Source: Falciphora oryzae
Lineage: Eukaryota > Ascomycota > Sordariomycetes > Magnaporthales > Magnaporthaceae
Assembly (NCBI GenBank): GCA_000733355.1
Contig: JNVV01000001.1
Location: forward strand, 2,212,064-2,276,063
DNA: 64,000 nt
Reading direction: 5' to 3'
Part shown: positions 23,236 through 35,442 of the stretch, piece by piece
How positions within the stretch are numbered: position 1 is the stretch's first letter
Layout: each line of letters opens with the position of its first letter
The notes under the pieces: model-generated
The model's database searches: none
Seen by the model: only the letters and a program-made list of their open reading frames with translations
What the model was told of the DNA's origin: nothing
Made by a program: the position numbers and the translations under genes

Positions 23236-24557
23236 GGCGACTGCTGTGGTTTTTCTGCCTTGCGTGCGTGAGTTGTGTTTTTCTCGGCCTGCCTTCTTGG
23301 TCTCTTTTGCGCGGATGGCGGTTTCTGCCCGTGTTTGCTGTTCGTGTTTGGCGCGGGTTTGACGGCGGGATGGAAAAGGAAGGAAGGAAGGAAGATTGGC
23401 CGTGCACTGGGTCAATACCTAGGCAGGTGAGTGGCGGCCGCTGTTCTTCTTTCTTCTCTGCTTCTGCCGTGAAGTGAGGTCAGGATCAGAGCAAAGTGAG
23501 CGCGGGCACGGCTTTGGAAGGAGGGGGAACTGTCCGGCCTCCCCTATCCGGCTCGTCGTGCCGACCGAGAAGGAGGTACTTGCTCCTGCCCCTGCCGTCT
23601 CACTTCTTCTTCTTTCTTGTCGACAGTCAAGCCCGGTCAGGATTGCCGGTTTCCTCCCCGCCCGAGGGTTGACGGCTTCCCGCTGCTGGTGTGCTGGTTT
23701 GTGCGCCTGGTGAAACCTGCCACCAACACGCGCATGCCAGTCAACACCAGGAAAGAAGGAGGGCGAAGAATCAAGCAATTCCTTGATTGCTTGGTGAACA
23801 GCCAACCCTCTTCGGTTCGGTAGGGATACAGACAACTGCTGGTCGGGGCTATTGGCTGAAGGGACGGCCGTCGATGACTTGGGACTTTGAGTGATTCGGT
23901 CTCGTTGCATGTGGTAGTCGCTCTTTCCCGTGGTGGGCGAACGGGTATATAAACATCAGCTGTTCACACTGGCATCCCCAAGCCCATTTTGGATGACAAA
24001 GGACCCAAGGAGCAAAAGGCTTTGTTGGAAAACAATCTGTTGTTTCACCCTGCCGCTTTGTTGGCGTAGCGTGGCGTCTGGGAGGAAGACTCTGGCCCTT
24101 TGCTGGAATGGAAGGAGTGTTCCATGTTATTCTCTCTGTTAGATTGGTATGCTGGATCCACTAACAGTGACACGGGCTGCGGCCCCATGGGGACTGGATG
24201 GATGTTCCCGCTCTTCCCGCCGCAGCCCAGTGCCGTTTGATGATCCCAATGCCGCGCCTGCGTCCACCTGGTGTTGTTGGCAACTTCAGAGCTGCGGCGC
24301 ATTCAGACCAACAGCCAGCGACCTCAACTACCACCCTTCGAAGGGCCCTTGGCGGCTTTGTTGGAGGCTGTGCAGTGTAGCAATGGACGCCAACGTAGGT
24401 ATAAAGCAAGGCAAGATGGCCCGATTTCCCACCAACAAAGCACACCCTCTCCTTCATCACAGCTTCCTCCTCAAGCTCTTGAGACATACCTACCTACTCA
24501 AGCTCCAGTCCTTTTCGTTCCACGACACGTCTCGGGGCCCATCTATCGCTTTGCATC
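23236..24557. other. Intergenic region
   Basis: I see no supportable gene. The left part is the leader and promoter of the minus-strand membrane-protein gene. The right part should hold the promoter of the small secreted-protein candidate; TATATAAA occurs at about 23946. Confidence 0.45.
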
Positions 24558-25034
24558 ATGCGTGTCAACTCCGTCATCTTCTGGCTAGGCGCCGCCAACC
24601 TCGCCGCCACCGAGCCCATCGGAACCACGACGACGGGTCGGCCCCATTTCCCCAGCACCCCGGGGTTGTGAGAAGGGCTGATGATCGGATAGTTGATACG
24701 TGCGAGGTACGTCATCTAATAGTCCCCTTCCCCGCTCGAGACTGGCTTGCCCGACTAACCTGGCCGACCGACCCCCAACGATTAAAAGGGGGACCTCACC
24801 CCTCCGTGGTGCTTCCCATTCCGAGACGCCCAGGGAGTCATCCAGCAGTGGGTCGACCGCGGCGATGAGCCCGTCCACCTGGGCAAAGGCGATTACGGCC
24901 AGCGCACCGTTGGGAAGTGCATCGGCTGGATCTGCAGGACCTACTCCGACGGTCCTCCGGCGCGCGTCGAGAATTCCTTCGTCGTCGACAAGTCGAGAGC
25001 TCTCGGATGGATGCTTTGGCCAAGACCAGACTGA
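24558..25034 (+). CDS. Possible small secreted protein, two exons
   Basis: An ATG at 24558 opens a short frame with a signal-peptide-like start (MRVNSVIFWLGAANLAAT). The frame closes at 24669, so an intron is needed. A second open stretch, from about 24790 to the TGA at 25034, has good protein character, with three Cys, and reads TPPWCFPFRDAQGVIQQW and later GKCIGWICRTYSDGP. A donor around 24656 (GGTTGTG) and an acceptor after AAAAG near 24787 would join them, but neither is strong. The product would be about 115-120 residues, secreted, with no recognised domain. It resembles the small cysteine-containing secreted proteins of ascomycetes; any effector role is speculation. Confidence 0.42.
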
Positions 25035-25792
25035 CAGGCAGATCTCGGGTCGTGCTGTTATAGAGAGGCAGGTGGGGGCCGAAAAGGTCTTGATAGCTCT
25101 CGGCCCGGCCTATAAAAGATTCTAGATCGCGAGGCTGTCGGCATGGCAGTGTACTTATTAGCATTCTCTCGCCCGGTCATCGCGACTGTCGCTTGTTTTG
25201 CAAGCCGTGAATGGGTTGGTCGTTGGTGAGATTAGCAAACGGGCAGCCCAAGATGCATCTGCCACACCGGCAACCAGCACCCTACATAGCCCCAATCTTA
25301 ACTAATAAGCATAATCAAGCGAGCTTGCCAAACACAGATGGCCGAGGTTGCAGCTGGGAGCATTAGACAAGTCAATATCACCAAAGAATTGGAAGCCGAG
25401 ACGACAGCTCGCGAAGTGTAAGAAAGTTAAAAATGGTAGATAAGAGCTGAGACGAGCTAGCGTCCTCAGGGGGGAATCATCTATAGTAGAAGTCTAAGCA
25501 ACGGTCATGGCTGGTAAGGGGTTCGTAAAGGGTGCGGCTGCCACCCCCGAGGCAGGGCTTTGAAGCGGGAAAGGGAAAAAAAAGAAGAAAACACATTTCA
25601 AACGCCGCCTAGTGTATGATTATCGCCCTTCCAATTTTGTTCTTCCTGGCACATGGCCCCATTATCAGTTTTCCCTTTTTTTTTCACGGTCGTATTGCAA
25701 GTGTCCACATTCGTTGCAAGAGCGAGGACCAGCCCAAAGCGAATCGATGGAACGAGACTAGGCCACAGAGAAGGCAAGCTAATGCCACCCTC
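25035..25792. other. Intergenic region
   Basis: I see nothing beyond short ORFs without protein character. The right end is the 3' UTR side of the malic enzyme gene. Confidence 0.5.
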
Positions 25793-28318
25793 CTAGTTCT
25801 GGAAGGGCTTATACGTCCTCTGGAGAATGTACTTATCCAGGGAGACGTCACCCCACTCCTCCCACTCGTTCCATTGTGACTCGGGCAGCTTGCTGACGCC
25901 GTTGCGGCGGGCAGTCTTCATGACTTCGCGAGCAACAATCAGACTGGCACGCTGCACACGCTCAATGCGAGGGTAGATCAGGCCCTTATGGATCTCCTCG
26001 GCGTTGAGGCAGTTGGAGAGCGCCTCGGCCGAGGTGTAGATCATGTCGTCCGTCACCTGAGACACCTTGGCCAGGATGGCACCCAGGCCGATGCCGGGGA
26101 AGACGTAGACGTTGTTACCCTGGTTGGGCAGGTACGTGATGGGCTGGTCGCCGTTCTTGACCGTGTAGGGGGAGAAGGGCGAGCCCGAGGCGAACACAAC
26201 AGTGCCGTCAGTCCAGTTGACGGCCTGCTCGAAGGTGCACTCCGCCTTGGTCAGGGGGTTGCTGAGCGGGAACAGGATGGGTCTCCTGCCGCGACCGCTA
26301 GACTCGACCGAGGCCTTGAGGCCACGGACAATCGACTCGGTGAAGACGCCGAAGGTGGCAGTGAGGCCGATCAGAGCGCTCGGCTTGACATACTCGATGA
26401 CCTGCTCCAGGGTCTGGAACTGGTGACCGTTGTTGTCCCTACGGGCAAAGTAGACCTTGTGGGCGGCGAGCTTATCACCACGGTCCATGGTGACCAGACC
26501 GCGGCTGTCGACCAGGAAGAACTTGTCCTTGGCCTCCTGCTCGGACATGCCCCGCCTGGTGTAGTACTCCATCACCTGCTTGGCGACGCCAACACCGGCG
26601 GAGCCAGCACCCATGAAGACAAGGCGCTGCTCCTCAATAGGGACGCCAGACAGCTTGACGGCATTGATGTAGCCAGCCAGGACGACGGCACCAGTTCCCT
26701 GGATATCGTCGTTGAAGGCAGCGTTGTACTTGGTGGTGCGGTAGCGGTCAAGGTAGTCGAAGGCCTTCTCGCTCTGGAAGTCCTCAAACTGCACGACCAT
26801 GTCGGGGTACACCTCCTTGACGGCCTGCATGAACTCGTCCATGAAAGCCTGCTCCGCCTCGAACGGGGGGCGCTTGGAGCGCAGACCCAGGTAGAGGGGG
26901 TCCTTCAGGTTCTCCTCGTTGTTGGTGCCCGTGTCCAGGACAATGGGCAGGGTCTTGGACGGGTCAATACCAGCAGCCGCAGTGTAGAGCGAAAGCTTGC
27001 CAATCTGCAAGGTGGTGTGGGGCATGTTAGTCTCGCTGCACACTGTGTCTTGGTTCACATGAAGGACGTGATCACGTGAGGGTATTTAAACGTACAGGAA
27101 TGCCAACGCCGTTGATGCCCAGATCGCCCAGACCCAGGATACGCGAGCCGTCGGTGACGACGCAGATCTCGGGCCTGGGGTAGGGCCAGTTGGACAGGAT
27201 GGTCTTGATGGAGCGGCGCTGCTTGATCGAGATGTACAGGGCCTCGGGCCTGGTGTACAGGCTCGAGTACTGCAGGCAGACATCACCAATGGTCGGGGTG
27301 TAGACCAGGGGCATCAGCTCGCGGACGTTGTCCATGAGCAGGCGGAAGAACAGGTCGACGTTCTGGTCCTTGAGGGACGACAGGTACAGGTACTTGTCGA
27401 TGGGAGTTGACCTGGTGCGGATCATCTTCATGGCGCGCTCGCACTGGGTTTGAGGGCTCTCCATGACGTGAGGGATGAGTCCGGTGAGGTTCTTGGCAAC
27501 GCGGTCCTCGGGAGCAAAGGACAGGCCTGGATTGAGGTGGTGATAAGGGCATGTCAGCAGCCCGTTCGGGGCGTTGCACAAGATGTGGGAGGGGACAGCA
27601 ACAACTCACCCTTGTTCCAGACCGGTTCCCTCAGAACCTGGTAGCCGGCGGCTTGAGACATTGGGACGTATTCCGTGGTGCGGATCTGGCGGACCTCGGC
27701 GGCGTAGTTGTTTTGTGAGTAACCACGGAGCTGGTCGAGGCTGGCAACGCGGATGCCCTCCTCAATGGCGGCAACGTCGACGGTGGACAGGGGATTCATG
27801 GCAGACATTCTCCTGGCGGAGGAAATGGACATGCGATTAGATATAGAGGTGCGGGAGGAGGCAGAGCGACCTGAGCCGGCCGAAGAGGGAGAGGCGGATC
27901 GGGGAGTTGAGACGTCTGATGATGAGGTGCTGTAAGCATACGAGGCCATTGGGACCATTGCATGCAGCGCAGCAGCTGACCAACCGGCGAGAGTGGTGCG
28001 GTCGGGGCGGATCGGAGATTGAGGTGCAGCACGACTGTTCTTTTCAAGAGCGGCGTTCTGTTGGGCGGCGGCCGGAGCGGTGCTGGTGTGCAGGCGTGGT
28101 GGCAGATATGGTTGGTGTGGAGGTGGGGGTGGTGCGCTAATACCCAGATTAGCTTCCGTGGGTCCTGGTCCTGTGCTGCTGGAGCCTGAGACTGAGCCTG
28201 AGCCTGCTGTTGCCGTCGAGCGTCGAGGCGTGGGAAAGCGCACGACGACGCGAGAGTTTATCCCCTTTAAGAGCTTTTGGCCCGTTGGCCGGCGAAGCAC
28301 TCCTCCTGCCAACCGCAT
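25793..28318 (-). CDS. Malic enzyme (NAD-type, probably mitochondrial)
   Basis: Three exons (28318-27610, 27526-27096, 27004-25793), with introns of 83 and 91 bp, give 783 residues. The enzyme oxidatively decarboxylates malate to pyruvate and CO2. Family motifs are present in order: VYTPTIGDVC near residue 311, GVGIPIGKLSLYTAAAG across intron 2, the metal-binding segment FNDDIQGTGA near 477 and the Rossmann GAGSAGVG near 512. The first ATG of the long frame starts MRLAGGVLRRPTGQKLLKG, Arg-rich and without acidic residues, which fits a mitochondrial presequence. It is followed by about 190 Ser/Pro-rich residues before the conserved core. Malic enzymes are usually 550-670 residues, so the extension is long. 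An internal ATG (for example MVPMASYAYSTSSS, near 27970) could be the true or an alternative start. NAD versus NADP preference cannot be decided from sequence by eye. Confidence 0.93.
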
Positions 28319-31300
28319 CGTCCAGGGTTGGCCCACGAGCCTTGGGTCGCAGCTGGCCGGGGCGTTGCTCGGGCCCCTGCGAGGCGAGGGAAAAACCGAT
28401 GGGGTGTCCTCTGACACGGCCCTGTTCGCCAGTTTCGTCCAGTGTTTCACCCCACCAGAAACCTGTGCGCCCCAAGGAGACGGCAGTCTTCGACGGAGCA
28501 ACGCGACTTTTCCCGCGAGTCTTGTGCAACCACGATCCGCGCCCACCACCACGCCGTATGCACGCGCCGGCGAATGTAGCGAGCAGCCGGCCGGATCACC
28601 GGTTGTTTTTTTTTTTTTTNNNNNNNNNNNNNNNNNNNNNNNNNNTTTTGCTTGCTAGTAGAGTTCGTATTCGCCGGACAATAGACGTGCAGAGGCGTTC
28701 ACAGAGAAAACCGATCCGACGGCTGGACCCCGACCCGACTCGAGCAACCCGGGTCGGGTTGGCACTGTACCAAATAAAAGTTCAATGTTCTGGAAACTTT
28801 TTTTTCTGGAGCCAGGCCCAACCTGATGCTACCCGCCAGCCCCGGTGTTCCACCACGGAAGCCCCTGCCGGGACCGCCTTCCCCGATTCTTTTTCTTATT
28901 CCGTCGCTCTGTGTTGTCGCTTCCCACCACAGGGCACGCACGCCGTCGGTCCCTGTGCGGATATGGCTTCCCGCTTTGGACGCTTCTTTACAAATTTCCA
29001 AGTGGACCGACTCGGTGAAGGCAAATGAGAGTCGAGGCCGCCATGGGCTTGTACGTAAATGAGGGAGATGTTGCGGGGAGGTGTCCGGGATCCGTCTGGT
29101 CACGCCCACAGCCGCGAGCAAGGGTGAGAGAAACAAAATCAAAAAGACAGAAACAGCAACAACAGTCTGCTGGCCCCCCGGACTCGGAGCTCCGTGAGAG
29201 AGTGCCAGAGGTCGGGTTCCGAGATGATCCCAATGTTGTTGAACCTCGCCCTCGACGTGCAGCGGAGGACTACCTAGCGTAGCGCTGGCTTTTACGTCAT
29301 AAGGCTGCCGGGCTGTCAGACGTGCATCCCCGATCCCAACCCGGAAGGACGAACCCCCTTCGTAGTTGGAAATGTTGGGAGAGCGCGAGGAGCGGTCTTT
29401 CGCGCTCCGAGTGTATGCCCCCCGAGCTCCTGTCACCTCCTCAACATGCGCACACGTGCTGTTACTCCTTCGAGCACTAGCTCGGTCCGAGAGCCACGTC
29501 GTTTTGCGCTGACCTCTGACCCGCGTCCACAGTACGTAATTGGGCGATGGGGCCCGACGACAATATCTCGGAAAGCCTGAAATTAAAATAAGAAGAAAAA
29601 AAGTCCATCGGGCACCAGCAACAGCAAGGGGGAAATCCGTTGAAACAGGGGTTCGGAGGAGGCACATCGCGATGTCTGGTCTGGTCTCCAGCTGCCGCCC
29701 ACGAGTGTTGCTCGCCCGATTCGCCGCCCTTGGCCAATCGGAGTTTCCTCAATTGAAATTTGCCTCCACGGGTGTCCATCCTGCCATCCCCATTCCGCCC
29801 CCATCACGAACCCACTTGATCGGGTCCGCTGGAGCTTGTGCGTGCGTGTGCGTGTGCAGCTACCCATGGCGTCCCGTACCGTCTCAGTTGTGGCCTCGCA
29901 TCGAATCCTCCGCTTCCAGCGCGCGCCCTTGCAAGGCACACGCCAGCCCGACAGCTTTTGCGGGGGTCCAGTCCACCGCCCCTGCCACTGCCGGCGCGCG
30001 CGTGCTTCCCCATTCCCCAGGCCGCTGGCTGGACGCTAGCACCCGGCTTTTTGACAGCGCTAGCGGACTGGCTAACTGGTAAACCGGTCGGCGCAGGGCG
30101 ATGTGACACGCCACATTCCCACGAGACTCCGAAAAAGAAAGAAAAAGGTATGCCGAGAAACAAGCCCAAAATCATGCTCTTCGTGTTTGGAAATCGCTAG
30201 CTGGCTTCAGCTAGATAATTTGTACGCAAGCCCGAGACGGTCCTGCATTTCGCTCCAGTCTGCTTCCGAATTCTCCCGATGAAAAGTGACTAGGGTGGGG
30301 GCTAGGGTGACCCTGAAAAAAGCAACAGCAGCAATAGCAGGGGTCGGACCAACTGCGGGTCGATCTGGACGCAGTGGGAGTTCAGACCATCAAAGAAAAA
30401 TGGAAGCCAATTCATCTGGTTCTGGGACGAGTCTCCCCATTTGAGATGAGTCAGCGCGACGCTGGAATGGAGTGGCATGGACGATAACATGATTATAATT
30501 TCTTTTGTTACGATTTACACGGGGCGCTGGCCTCTCAAGTTGAAAACAGCGGTGGAGGTGGCGAGCTGACAGGCAAGGCCACGCAAAAATAGACGGAAGA
30601 AAATAAAGTAGGAAAAAAAAAAAAAATAAACGCTCGCATGGATGCTGATACCACCGTAAACGTCGGTGCTGTTGAAACGAAGGCGGCGGTGGACCTTTTG
30701 GCGGCCCCCACCTCTTTCAAACACGCAAGAACTCTTTGCCTTAGGTTAGGGCCGCTATCCGCCAAGCCTTGTCGTCTTTACTTTGTATCAACATGCCTTT
30801 TCTCCCACAAAAGGGGATGGCGATCCGTCGCCACCACATCCGGTCTTGCCCTGTGCGTGATGGCCCCCCCTTCTTCTGCCATGTGGCTTCGCTTGCGACG
30901 TTCCATCCATCCAGGCCGATCGAGCTGCCGCGATCGACGCACGGGGAATGTGCCTGCTCCTGACTCACCCGGGCGCGTCTTTTCCCCCTATATGCCTCAA
31001 TGCTATTCCTTTCCCTCGCCCACTACCCGATCAAGCTGATCTGCTGCTGCCCGTTACCATTGGGTGTGGCCCAGGCCCGCCTGTGACATTATTTGTCCTC
31101 TGGCGGCAAGAGTCTGTGGAATCCCTTAACCCTGACGAACGAGCCCGTGCCGCGTCTGATCCACACCAACTTGCAAACGCCGGCAAGGAGGTGGGTGGTC
31201 GGTCACGTAAGCCCTGCGGGGGGTTGACTCCGGTGAACCATACCCCGCGTCCCCAGCATCAGTCGTTAGTAAGGGCATACCACGGTGCTACGTAAGATCG

Positions 31301-32797
31301 TGGTAGAGAGAGGAGCAGGATGACACGATGGTTTTGTCAGAGTTGGGCCTCGATAACGGGGCCTGGCTCTCACGTCTGGTTGCCCAAGCATGTCGAGAAA
31401 AGGCCCATCTCCGTGTGAGATGACCAACAAGTGGATTACTCCCAGGGCCATCCAGGAGGGGCCTGGGCAGGGGAAAGCGTGATATATGGAATTATCTGAG
31501 AGGCATGCACGGCGGATAGCACTTGGGCCTCTTGGTGGGTGTTTGCCTCGGTTTCGTCTAGAGTTGTCAATGCTTTGGTGCCGAACTGATCTGTGGTTAC
31601 CCCAACGTTCGGAGGTCTGGACTCGCGTTCAGACGACTCGGGAGCAGGCCAATCACAGCTGCGGCGACTTTCTGGTTTGGGAAAGTGGGGGCCATCTGGA
31701 TATCCCCCCTCGGTCCGGACCGCCCGCATCATCAGACCATGCCAATGCTGGCTGGGCGTGAGTCCATGAACACTCCAACACCGGATGTGGTCAGGTGTGG
31801 ATGTATGGAGGGTATGCTGGGGGGTTTCGAGTGAGAGGAACGCGGCCAAGTTTTTGAAGCAATCACGATACCATTGAGTGTGCCTCAACACCTAGACAAG
31901 GATCTAACTTGATAGCCGGGGCGAGTTACCGACGATTCCATTCATACGTTGGATATTGGTAATCGACATAGCCTTGAACTGCCATTCAGGTCAGTTTTCC
32001 ATATTGAGCACTCAGCTGCGGTACCGGACGCCCCCCGCGCGAAGTGATCGGACAATTGTGTGCTGGTTTCAGATGACCTTGAACTTTATATCTGCAAGTC
32101 GCCCGGTGCAGCTTGCACCCATCTCATCACTCGCAAGCGGGCAGCGTTTCATCTAGGCAAAGTAGACTGTAGCACCGTCCCACCATTCACACGGCCGCGT
32201 CCCCGAACTTGCCGGAAAGATTGACTGGTAGCTTTTATTTCCTATTTGTGGTTCTGTACGCTCGATACTCTGCCTGGTGTGGCTCTTGCTTGGCATTCGA
32301 ATGCCCGCCCGCGTGCCAAAGAATGAGGTGTCTTGCCCTTTCCTTGACGCGAAGTATCAGCAGCTAGTCCCTCGAGCAAGGTCCCGCCATGGCGGTCCGC
32401 ATATCCTGCCGATCTGCTTTCGATCTGACCAACTGGCTTGTTTACTGGGAATAAGCAGGCTTCCTCGCATCTACCCAGTAGCCGGGGCGATTTGCCGAGA
32501 CTACAAGTAACCATTCGACACGGATACAAATGACGCAACACTCATTCCTTCCCAGCACTCGACACAGGGACCTGCCAATTAGCCGTGGTGAGGGCTGCGA
32601 CGAACATATTGTGGGAGCTGTGGGATGGGTTCCGCATGACCGCGAACAGGAAGATACTAGCCAGATACACTTCCGGCGTGAACACGAGTGGCGTGAAAGT
32701 ATTCGCCTAGGTATGGTGGGTCATCTTCTCAATACTTGGTAGGCATGCCACTATAGGGGTACCTCTTGGCAAAACTAGCATCGACCACAGCTTCGCG
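28319..32797. other. 4.5-kb spacer containing an assembly gap
   Basis: The left part is the upstream region of the malic enzyme gene. A run of N at 28620-28645 sits in a T tract. Remaining ORFs (largest 322 codons, minus, 28699-29667) are compositionally random, and I find no domain or splice partner. A 151-codon minus ORF (31436-31891) looks slightly protein-like but has no recognised motif. Confidence 0.45.
28620..28645. other. Assembly gap (26 N) at a T homopolymer
   Basis: The N run is preceded by T(14) and followed by TTTT, so it probably marks a homopolymer that could not be read through. Confidence 0.95.
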
Positions 32798-34162
32798 TTA
32801 GATCTCATTAACAAACGCCGAATCTCTCCGCGGGACCCTCGTCAGCCGAAGTGTGGCCAGGAAGTCGTCGATCCATGCAGACACAGTCCCAGGACCGGCC
32901 TTGCCGCCCGTCCTTTTCTGCTTCGGCCTGCTCCACCACGCAAAGATGACGGTCGTGCACATGGTCACGGGAACGGTCACGGCCCAGTAGACCCAGAACT
33001 TGTCCGAGACGGTCCAGCTGCCCCTCTCGGGGCTGAAGTTGAAGAAGGACATGCTGAAGATTGCGCAGATGAAGGTGGCGGGCAGGAAGGCCAGCGTCAC
33101 AAAGGCGATGGTCTTCATGGCCACGCCGTCCTCGCGCGTCGCGCGGCTGATTTCGACCGACGTGCGCGCGTCGCGCTGCGCCACCGTGTTGAACGCCAGC
33201 CCGATCTCGTTCTGGAGCCGGTCCCGGTTCGCTACCGCCCGCAGGAGCATGCTGCGCAGCGCGTTGCAGTGGAACTGCAGCCGGTGCCGCACCGCCCGCG
33301 ACGCCGGCGGCGCGTCTTGGGCACCTTCGTCGTCGCCGTCGCCCCCGGGCTGGGCCTTGGCGGCGGCGTCCTCGCCCTCCCCTGCGCCGATTTCCCTTGT
33401 GCCACTTCCGCCCCTCGGCGGCGCCGTCCAGAATTGCCTCTGATGCGAGATTATCTCATCCAGCGAGAGCGCGCAAAGGTCCATGGTCTCCGATATGTGT
33501 ATCGCGTGTCTCGCGAGGTCGTGCAGCTTCGGGAAGTCGGGGGCCTTTTGGTCGTTCTTCTCCCGCTGCTTCTCCGTGGCCCTCACGAGCCCTCTCATGG
33601 TCCATACCGCATGGTGCTGCGAGGCGAGGACCTCCTGCCCGATCCCGGCGAATATCCAAAAGGGGTCGTGCAGAAATTGGGCCTGAAATTGGGCCTGAAC
33701 CCCGTCCAAGAGCCGGAATGATATGGCTTTCCTGACCTCATCGCGGGCGTCAAAGGCGATAATGGCCTGGCGGGCGTTGGGGAGCCATCTGGTGCAGATA
33801 TTGAATTTGCGCCAGTGGTATGGCACGTTTTCGAGGTCCTCCGACTCCATTATCTTCATGGTGAAGCGGGACCATGTGCCTGCCGCGCGCTAACGTGTTA
33901 GTAGTGTCCCCAGCATTTAGCACCCGTCTTGATGGGTACGTCTTCACTCAAAGTAAAAAGGGAACCGACTAATGCCTGTCACCCTCCCCTCGGAGTCAAC
34001 AGAATCCTCCCGGCCGAAATAGCCGATGGCTTTCCGGTAGCACTCCTCCCACCATATCTGCGGTATGGCAAATGTGCTGCTCAGGAGCATGCGGCATTCG
34101 GAGCAGCTACGGATTTTGTTTGCGGAAGCGAAGCTTAAAAAGCAAGCCGTTAGCACAAGCAT
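32798..34162 (-). CDS. CorA-like Mg2+ transporter family protein (5' end uncertain)
   Basis: The main exon (33879-32798) encodes a long soluble helical region and two C-terminal membrane helices, TIAFVTLAFLPATFICAIFS and FWVYWAVTVPVTMCTTVIF, as in fungal CorA-like proteins. An upstream exon (34162-33970) supplies IPQIWWEECYRKAIGYFGRE. Splicing at a GTCGGT donor to GGCAG creates GISTWSRFTMKI, which matches the usual S-T-W-x-R-F segment of this fungal family. With ATG at 34162 the product is 424 residues. Relatives normally have more N-terminal sequence, and another exon near 34270-34210 (frame containing FSIVDWDVILMF) is possible. The classical CorA GMN pore motif is not evident between the helices (SMSFFNFSPE), so ion transport is not assured. 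A 12-bp tandem duplication (33673-33696) adds a QAQF repeat. Confidence 0.75.
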
Positions 34163-35442
34163 CGTATCGGCGAGCGCTAGTCAACCGAGACTGGTGCATA
34201 TGGGTTGCCTTAGCACAAACATTAAAATGACGTCCCAGTCTACGATCGAAAAGATATTCTGGATGTCATGAGTTGGCAAACCGCCATTAAGGAGTGTTTT
34301 GTTGCCTTTTGGGTGAAAGAGTTAGCACAAAGAAACATTCGGCCCATGTCGATCCATGGGCTTGCCAGGGACTCAAAAATCGACTGAGCAAACCTTTGGA
34401 CCACCCCTCAACCTCGAGGCGAGGGCAAGTCTTGCAAGGGGGCCTTTGAGACATTAGGGCGACGAGAAACGAGCATGTCGGAATGCGGGGAAGGGAAGCG
34501 CGCCATCGCAAAGGGACTCGTAGGGATTTATGATCATTGAGACCAGGAGCCGCAATGCTGTGGCCATTCAGCGGTCGGGCAATGTATGCAGTTCCTCCAG
34601 TCCAGATTGGGTGCATGCAGGTGGCTGGATCACACATATCCATCCATGTCGATCCACGTAACATCTCAGCTTGTCATTGGAAGAGGATCAAGCCCAAAAA
34701 CTGAGCATATTGCCCAGGTCCGGAGCCTGACTGACCGCCGACCCGAAAGTGGCCTATCTAGTTCGAGCCATGGCTTGACTGATCGCCGGATTCCCAGGGG
34801 GTTTGTTAGACAGGCTACCTTCTAAAAGAGTCAGGCTGAACAATGTTGGACTGGACGTGCTGGCGCGCGAACTTGGTTGGCGGCCGACCTCCCCACCGAG
34901 CGATGGGCAGGCTGGCGACGAACTGGGATATTAAGCGCCCGGGGAAAGGCAGAATCTTGGCAGACAGGGGGCAGGTGGCATTGAATCTGTCAATCAAATG
35001 GCTGTGCGGCGAGCCCAGGTCCGCAGGGCGGCTTCGAGAAGGACTGTAATCCGTCACGAGAAATTAGAAAGACTCGTTCCTAGTAATTTTATTCGCGTGT
35101 AATTTTAGGATTCATTGATAGTGCGCCCAGATGAGTGTCATCGACTGCCGCTTGGATAGGTGGGCAGTAAATCAGATGCGGTGTTTGGTATCTGCAGGCG
35201 TGCTACTCGTCTGTAACAATGTGTTTATCCTAGACATCCCGTTCACTGTGCTCGGAGATGCGCAGCCCTATACAAAAAAGAAATGATTTCCATCCAAGAG
35301 CTCAAAATCACGCTGCGAAACTCCGACGCCTCGCGAACCTTCCCGAAGCAAACAAAAAGCCAGAGAATATCAGAAAACGACATGAATGCATGAAACACTT
35401 GAACACAATCCACAACATCAAACTCGCCTCTCAACCCTTGGC
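34163..35442. other. Spacer; may hold missing 5' exons of the CorA-like gene
   Basis: Apart from a possible exon near 34210-34270 (minus) I see no gene. The right end is the 3' flank of the kinesin gene. Confidence 0.45.

Noticed and set aside
25988..27079. 363-codon plus-strand ORF antisense to malic enzyme
   Set aside because: The opposite strand of a highly codon-biased gene stays open by chance. Composition (V/L/D/G repeats) mirrors the sense codons, and malic enzyme on the minus strand is certain.
28699..29667. 322-codon minus-strand ORF near the second gap
   Set aside because: Composition is random and no motif is present. It overlaps equally open plus-strand frames.
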